DNA of 64,000 nucleotides from Aquatica leii (lineage: Eukaryota > Arthropoda > Insecta > Coleoptera > Lampyridae): positions 66,399,389 through 66,463,388 of the forward strand of contig CM069435.1 of assembly GCA_035610365.1 (NCBI GenBank), read 5' to 3'. Shown here piece after piece: positions 57,840-64,000 of the stretch (positions within the stretch are counted from its first letter, which is position 1; the number at the start of each line of letters is the position of its first letter). The notes below the pieces were generated by a model, which ran no database searches, was not told the DNA's origin, and worked only from the letters and a program-made list of their open reading frames with translations. A program made the translations under genes and the position numbers.

Positions 57840-60220
57840 TTTGAGAAAAGAAAAAGGACAGACAACAAATATTTGGGAAAGAGAAAAAAATGATAAGACA
57901 TTAAAAAGATAACGGAGGAAAACACAGAAAATAGATCAATAACAAGAGGAAAAAAGAACAGAAAGAAATGGAGGAACTAAAGGAATTAATGAGCAAGATG
58001 ATAAAACAGATGAAAGAAAACATGCAAGAAATAAAGCAAGAAATCAAAGAAATAAAAGAAGAAATAGGAGAAAGGAAAAATAAGTAGAAGGAAGAAAAAG
58101 AAGAACTGGTAGAGATAATAGAAAAACTGGAGAAAAAAGCGGAAGATGACGAGAGATGGAAAAATAGAATAATATTGCAATAAAAGAGTGGAAAAGTAAA
58201 GAACCACAAAAGAAATTAGTATTGATGCTGCAAAAAGCTTAAACGTGAAAGTAAAATTTAAAAAAGTGACAGTGATAAATAGAGATAAAGGAAGATAATG
58301 GCGAGGAAAAAAAAATTAAAGAATACAAGATTTTATATAAATCACATGTGAAAAAAGGAAAGTAGAAAGAGAAATAATAAACAAAGCGTTCGAAAAAAAA
58401 GGGAAAGTGAAAAAAATATGAGTAGGATACAGAAAAATAAAGATAAACAAAGAAAAATACATATGGAACGACAGAGACAAGGAGAGAGAATGGGTAGCCA
58501 AAGAACAAAAAACTAAGGGGCAAAGAGAAGCCAAAAAAGGAAATGGCAAAAAAAAGAAATAATGAGCAATAGAAAAGGCCAAAAAAGACAAATAAAGAAA
58601 ACTAAGAAAGAAGTACAGGAGGAGATGAGTGAGTTAAAAGTATTAATTTGGAATGTAGTAGGAATAAAGAACAAGGAACAAAATTTTTGGGAGTACATCA
58701 AGGAACAGGATGAGAGAATTTGAGTGAGTAGTGAGAAGAATAAAGAGAGAGCAAAGAAGAGTATAATAACGGGAATAAGAAGAAAATGGCAGAGTCAGGA
58801 AGAGAAAGAAAAAGTGCAACAGAGAAGAGAAATTCTAGCAAGGAACATACAGTGGGGAAAAACAAAAATTTGATAGTGCCGGTTTATAGCCGTAGAATGA
58901 AAGACACTAGAAAAAACATAAATCAGATGATAGAAGAGAGAGAGAGGAAAGATTGATAATATTAGGAGGGGACTTTAACGCGAGAATAAGAAAAGAAGAG
59001 GGATTACAAAAAAGGAAAAGGACGGAAAAGAGACAAACAAAAGACAAAGTGATAAATAGAAAAAGGAAGGAACTGCTGGAAATGTGCAACAAAAAGGGGT
59101 GGGAAATAATAAACTAGAACAGAAAAGAAAAAGGAATGAGGGAGTATACGTACATAAGAAAAATGGGAAAATCAATTACAGGTTTTGTAATGACAAATGA
59201 AGAGGCTGGAGAAAAGGTGAAGACATTAAAGGTAGGAGAAAGGGTAGAAGAGAATGAAAAAAATAAAGAGTACATAACGAAAAAAATGTGGACAAAAGAA
59301 AGTATAGAGATACAAAGAAAATAGGCAGATTTACAAAGTGAAAGGAAGAGAAAACAGGATGAAAGAAATGGTGAGATAGAAAATGCAAGAAAGCAAAGAA
59401 AAAAGCAAAAAAAGCATTAACACACTGGAAGAAAGCAAAGAAAGAAAAAGAAGAATATAAACAGTAAAAATGTACAAGAAAATATGTGCAAGAAAGAACA
59501 AATAAAACAAAGATAAATAAGAAGGTGAGATCAAAAGAATAAAAACGCAAAAAAATGTACGAAAATACCTTAAAAAAGAAATTAAAAAAATGGACGACAA
59601 AAGAAATACAAATAAAAAATGGGAGCAATATTTTAAGAACCTGCTGGAAGGGGAAGAGGAATTAGCGGTACTGTTCGTAGATATAAAAACCTTTTTTGAC
59701 TGAGTGAACAAAGAAAATCTGTGGGAATACATGAGAAAAAAATAAATGAAAGATTAATAGAAAGAATGGAGAAAATTTACGAAGAAACGAGAAGCAGGGT
59801 GAAAATCAATGAAGAAGAGAGCGAGAAATTTGTTACAAGGAGTGGGTTGAAACAGGGGTGCTTACTGAGCCCAAGCCTGTTTGCAGTATATGCGGGGGAT
59901 TTGAAAAAAACAATAAAAAGACAGATAAGAAGGATAGTAGTAGGAAAAGTAAAAGTGTGGTAGTTGACGTATGCGAATGACATAGTGTTGGTGGCTAAAG
60001 AGGAAAAGGAAATGAAGGAAATAATAAAGACCTTAGAAAAATATATATAAAAAAAAGAAATGTAAGTAAATACGGAAAAAAATGGTATTAAGAAAAAGAG
60101 AGGAAAAAAAAGAGAAGAGCGGAAATAGAGGGAGGAAAAAGTGCAAGAGGTGAAGGAATTCACATATCTGGATTACACGATGAAACAGTATAATAAGAAG
60201 AGAGAACACATAAAAGAAAA
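57840..60220 (+). mobile_element. purine-rich LINE, degenerate endonuclease-RT
   Basis: The plus strand is extremely A+G-rich and encodes Lys/Glu/Arg-rich sequence. An ORF1-like Glu/Lys coiled coil opens it (MEELKELMSKMIKQMKEN, near 57968). An endonuclease start follows (LKVLIWNVVGIKNKEQNFWE, near 58640), then LIILGGDFNARI (near 58955). RT pieces follow: AVLFVDIKTFF (near 59670), FVTRSGLKQGCLLSPSLFAV (near 59830) and LTYANDIVLVAKEE (near 59965), where the catalytic YADD reads YAND. VQEVKEFTYLDYTMK lies near 60140. Stops are frequent. It is a dead non-LTR element of undetermined clade; the poly-pyrimidine frames on the other strand are artefacts. Confidence 0.75.
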
Positions 60221-60436
60221 TCCGAGAGCACAGAAATCATCAAACACCCCAATAACTTTAATCGTGATCATGGTTTAGAGGTCCTTTTTAGTTCTCGGTT
60301 ATTAGAAAACACGCCCATTTTCAATCGTAACCAAATCAGAGTCGAGCTTAACCAGCTGTGACAATACTTTTTCTTTGTATACGGAGACTACTACTTCTTA
60401 AGTCACTTCTATGGAGTTACAATCTTGGTTGGTTAT
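60221..60436 (+). mobile_element. Penelope-like element fragment (copy 3)
   Basis: Starts TCCGAGAGCACAGAAATCATC, directly after the LINE remnant, and matches copies 1 and 2 from the same point to about the GGAGTT word in the 3' tail, then stops. It is truncated at both ends. Confidence 0.7.
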
Positions 60437-63400
60437 TAGAATAAAAAATCTATAATTATAAAAAATTAGTGTTTTTTAAATTTCCCTCGTTTATGAAAGT
60501 GTGAAATAAGTTGCTTTGTAAACTTGCCTTTGAACGTAGCGCCACCTACATTTTTTCGTAGAATAGGAATAGTTAATTGGCATTAAAAACATTAAGTGAA
60601 ATAATTCTTCTGATGTAAAAATTTGAATTCTGTTTTAAATAACTGAATTAATAAATTAGTTTTTAAAAAATAAATATTTTAATAATCATAATAAAAAAAT
60701 TATTACTACTTATAAAGCATTAAGTTTGAGTTTTCAATAAATCTTATTAAAGCACCTAAATGACGTCATTTGCGTGTTTTAATAAAATCGGTGTAATTTT
60801 TTTAGATTACTGACTGACCGCAAATTCTAAAAGATAGTAAAAAAACTAATTCATAAGGCTTTTATGGAACCCATCTTTAGAAAACTAGTACTACTCTAAA
60901 ATATCAACCGTTTTCTACTAGTTCATAAATACCTTTTTTTGTAGTTTTTAAAACATGCATGTACGTATAACTAGATTGTTATAGTAGTTATTATTGCTAA
61001 ACTAACCATTGCAAATTTACAAAACTACATTTTAAAGAAAGAAAAATAATTTATCAAACTTTTAGACAGTGTGGAGCCTTAATATAATATTATTACTAGG
61101 TTTTGCGCTTCTACATATTGTTGAATTAATACGGATGATTTGTTCAAACAAATAAAATTATATTGATATCAAATATCACAAAACCAGTAAGAAAACCTAC
61201 AAAAGAGAGTCACGCTAATACATTTCGAAAGAAAACAAAAGATAATTTGGCAATTTGTAATTATTTACTGTATATGAAATATCACTTAATAATCATAATT
61301 TACAATGTTAGAATAACAGTTGCTTCCAATTAATTTGATAAGATTTTAGATTTTTTATAGCAGCTATAGTCATAACTCGTCCTTTTCAATTTATTTCAAA
61401 TAAATTGTAAACGTCATAATAGATTTATCTATGTAAAAAATTAGGTTCCCTAGAGTATTTAGTATTCTGCAAGTGTGATACTGAAAATGCTTGAAATGAT
61501 AACTTTTGAATTCTACCTAATATCACAGCTCAATCCGAAGAAGCGCGCTCGCGAAGGAATATCAGCTGTCTAACATTTGCAGTTGGATTTCTGTAGTTCT
61601 ATGTTATATTGAAGTTTCTATTGAATTGTGGCGTACAATGCGTAACAACTTTATTATACATATGTATTTCAGAAAAGTATTACTTTATATTACATTTGAT
61701 TTTTCAAAAGAACATTCTAGTTTTATATCGACAATGTGCATCTGACACACAATTACACTAACTAAAAAAATTATTTTAACAAAAAGTCTCTAAAAATTGT
61801 TAGCGTACATAACAAAGTAAAATTTTACAAAAGAAATGAGAACGATCGGATCTCAAAATGAGCATTAAAAGTATTTTATTTTTTGACAAATTTAACCAAA
61901 AAAGTATTTGCATAACTAAACTATGAGCAAGTAGAAATAATTTAAGATAAAATTGTTCTACTTATGAATACAAATTGAATGTTAACGTTTCTGTAACAAG
62001 AAAAACAAAAAGCAATTTTTAGGAATCGATCGATAATTTATTATCGTAAGTAGAGCTTATGTATATATAATCAGTTGAAGGATAAACATACGGGTGCATT
62101 TAAAATTATAAACTTTTTTTTAAATTTTAAAGTAATTGAATTAAAACGTAATACGAAACTAAAGAAGATGACGTTTTGTATATATTATTTATGTAACTTA
62201 AGATTTATTAATTTATAGTTTGAAATATATAAAATAACAAATTAAAAAAAAATTATTTAAATTTTTTTATAGATTTGTCTATATTTTTTCTAAGCGATGT
62301 CGTAGTTTTGAATTTATTATTGACGTTTTGCTGATCATACTGCCAGTTTTTTTAAAACGTTTAGAACTGTTGGTGTTGTTTCTTGCGTCTATTATATACG
62401 TATTGCTGTGACGCTTTGTTTCACTTACTGTCAGTTTTTAATTTTCGTTACTCTTGAAATACTTCTTTGCATTGTTTGATTTATTTCTGTTTCTAAGTTT
62501 TCAGTTATTTTGTATTTTATGTTGTTTTTTTAACTAAATCATTTTTTATTCTATTTGTTCTTAATTAAACTGCAATAACTGTAAACAAACTACCGGCGTG
62601 TAAAAATTTAGCTTTTATTTAATATATTAATCCTGCGTTTTCAATAGATTTGAATTGTCGGATTTCATTTAATATATTTTTTTGTCACCGAAAAAGTAAG
62701 ATAACTTTATTCACGTTACAGAAATAATGCAGTGATGTTTATTACATTTTCAAATCAGAAGACAGTATTTATTCGTAATTAAATTATTATCAGTTGTTTT
62801 TAATTATTGACAGGTTGAATCGCACCACAAGATTTTTAATTGTAGCAGATTGATGCTTAATGTTAATTGTTTTAATGTTTTCTAGTTACATTGTTAAAAT
62901 ACTAGAACTAAAATAAACTTAAAACAAAACAAGAACTTAATCGCAAAACAGATTACCATTAGTTAATTTTGAATTAACATTCACGGTTTATATTACCAAA
63001 TACACATGATGACATTTTTCACGCAAAAAAAAGAAACTGTGTTCTAAAATTAATAAACAGACGCAAGATACTAAAACTTCCCTTCTTTTAAAAGTAAACT
63101 GTCCAAAAAACATTGTGTATGAAATTTTTTTTCTTATAGCATTGCATGTATCACAAAAAATAACATAAAAACGGCGTTTATGTTATAGAAAAACGCAAAG
63201 AAAGCGTACATACAAATTTTTTGCACTCAAAAAAGCAACAGTTATTTAATTTATAACACAGTTGAAAATGAAAGGATAACATTACTTCAAAACGAAATGT
63301 TAACATATATATACGTATTTATAATAAGATAATTTTGAATTTGAATCTTGTGATACGTATTACTACTACCACATGAAAAATTTTATTCAAATGGCCACAG

Positions 63401-63600
63401 CAGATAATACCACTAGAAATCAATAATTTGTTCAACTGAAAATTGATTTAAAAATAGAATAGTGTAAAGTTTTCATCTCAGGCAGATACAAATGAGACCA
63501 AACTGGAAATTACTATAAATTTAAACGGTAAATGCAAAATGTAACTAAATTAGTTTATTACCATTTACAAAAAAGTCATAAATCTACTATTGCAGTGTTT
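60437..63600. other. AT-rich, nothing recognised
   Basis: About 3.2 kb with no motif-bearing frame, RNA gene or clear repeat on either strand. Exons of a neighbouring gene cannot be excluded by eye. Confidence 0.5.
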
Positions 63601-63609
63601 ACAGTTATA

Positions 63610-64000
63610 AAAAAAGCGACAGGTAGTAGCGTAGGTTTAAGTTTAATTCTTAAACAGTTTGGCACAGCTTCTAACAGCAAATTTGCGTGATTTAATAATA
63701 TACCATAAAAAGCACGATTACTTAAAATAGTTTTTATGTCTTTTTCTACATTTTTTATTTCTTTAATGATGCTATCTCTACCTAGTGCTTTGTTATTTTT
63801 TACTTAGTTTATTGCAGTGATTACTTATGTTTGGTTTATTTCTGTCATGTCGTCGGATTTAATTTTGATAATCTATTTTTTTGGTTTTGCCGTGGCCTGT
63901 AAAGTGGAGTCTATTTTTGTACTATATAGATCTCTGTAATATGTTTTAGCTATCTGACACTTTGTCTATATTTATAATGTTGTATTTATTTTTTAAAGTG
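63610..64000 (-). mobile_element. LINE reverse-transcriptase fragment running off the window
   Basis: On the minus strand, DDMTEINQ is followed by VKNNKALGRDSIIKEIKN (63750-63850). This matches the segment between endonuclease and RT that in many LINEs reads ..AIKKLKNNKAPGPDGI. Upstream (63870-63960) is YRDLYSTKIDSTLQ-like sequence, also typical of that linker. Stops interrupt it. Only part of the element is in view. Confidence 0.5.

Noticed and set aside
57901-60163. Long Phe/Ser/Leu-rich minus-strand frames that look like membrane proteins
   Set aside because: They are the pyrimidine-rich complement of the purine-rich LINE.
1-64000. CRISPR arrays, bacterial operons, tRNA or rRNA genes
   Set aside because: No regularly spaced repeats with unique spacers, no cloverleaf with A/B boxes and no rRNA-like block were recognised. 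The introns and element types are those of an insect.

Overview
This is a repeat-dominated, AT-rich stretch of an insect nuclear genome. The evidence is a recognisable RNA polymerase I subunit gene with introns of only 41 and 49 bases, a small secreted CS-alpha-beta (defensin-fold) peptide gene with a 55-base intron, and a mobile-element content typical of insects: Ty1/copia with a Drosophila-copia-style primer site, Ty3/gypsy, Penelope-like, R1-like LINE, P element, piggyBac, pogo and mariner-like elements. A beetle or another holometabolous insect is plausible, but nothing here fixes the order. No bacterial operon, CRISPR array, rRNA or convincing tRNA was seen.

Layout. 1-3.1 kb: AT-rich, with one possible 1.5-kb terminal-inverted-repeat (TIR) element. 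3.1-8.8 kb: a graveyard holding an old Ty3/gypsy relic split by a Penelope-like element, a Polinton integrase relic holding a probable solo LTR, a 12-base satellite and a piggyBac fragment. 8.8-10.9 kb: nothing recognised. 10.9-28.6 kb: a nested stack, in which an outer TIR element carries an inner TIR element and a young, near-whole Ty3/gypsy element; the inner element carries a very young Ty1/copia element with identical LTRs. 28.6-29.0 kb: a weak host-like coding fragment. 29.6-32.8 kb: an R1-like LINE on the minus strand.

32.9-34.1 kb: a well-bordered unknown exon, then the CS-alpha-beta peptide gene. 35.7-37.0 kb: a Penelope 3' end and a pogo/Tigger transposase relic. 38.7-39.95 kb: POLR1F (RPA43), the clearest host gene. 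41.8-46.2 kb: a second Penelope-like element, a mariner-type MITE and a third Penelope-like scrap. 46.4-54 kb, all on the minus strand: an old Ty3/gypsy relic, a P-element transposase relic with a THAP domain, and a solo LTR of the same family as the 18.7-27.6 kb element. 55.6-57.6 kb: a coiled-coil host gene whose intron holds a palindromic MITE. 57.8-60.4 kb: an extremely purine-rich LINE followed by a third truncated Penelope copy. 60.4-64 kb: AT-rich, with a LINE reverse-transcriptase fragment running off the right edge.

The host genes look independent (Pol I transcription, a secreted peptide, a coiled-coil protein). No multi-gene system ties them together. Exon joins and family names come from reading motifs by eye; no database search was run.
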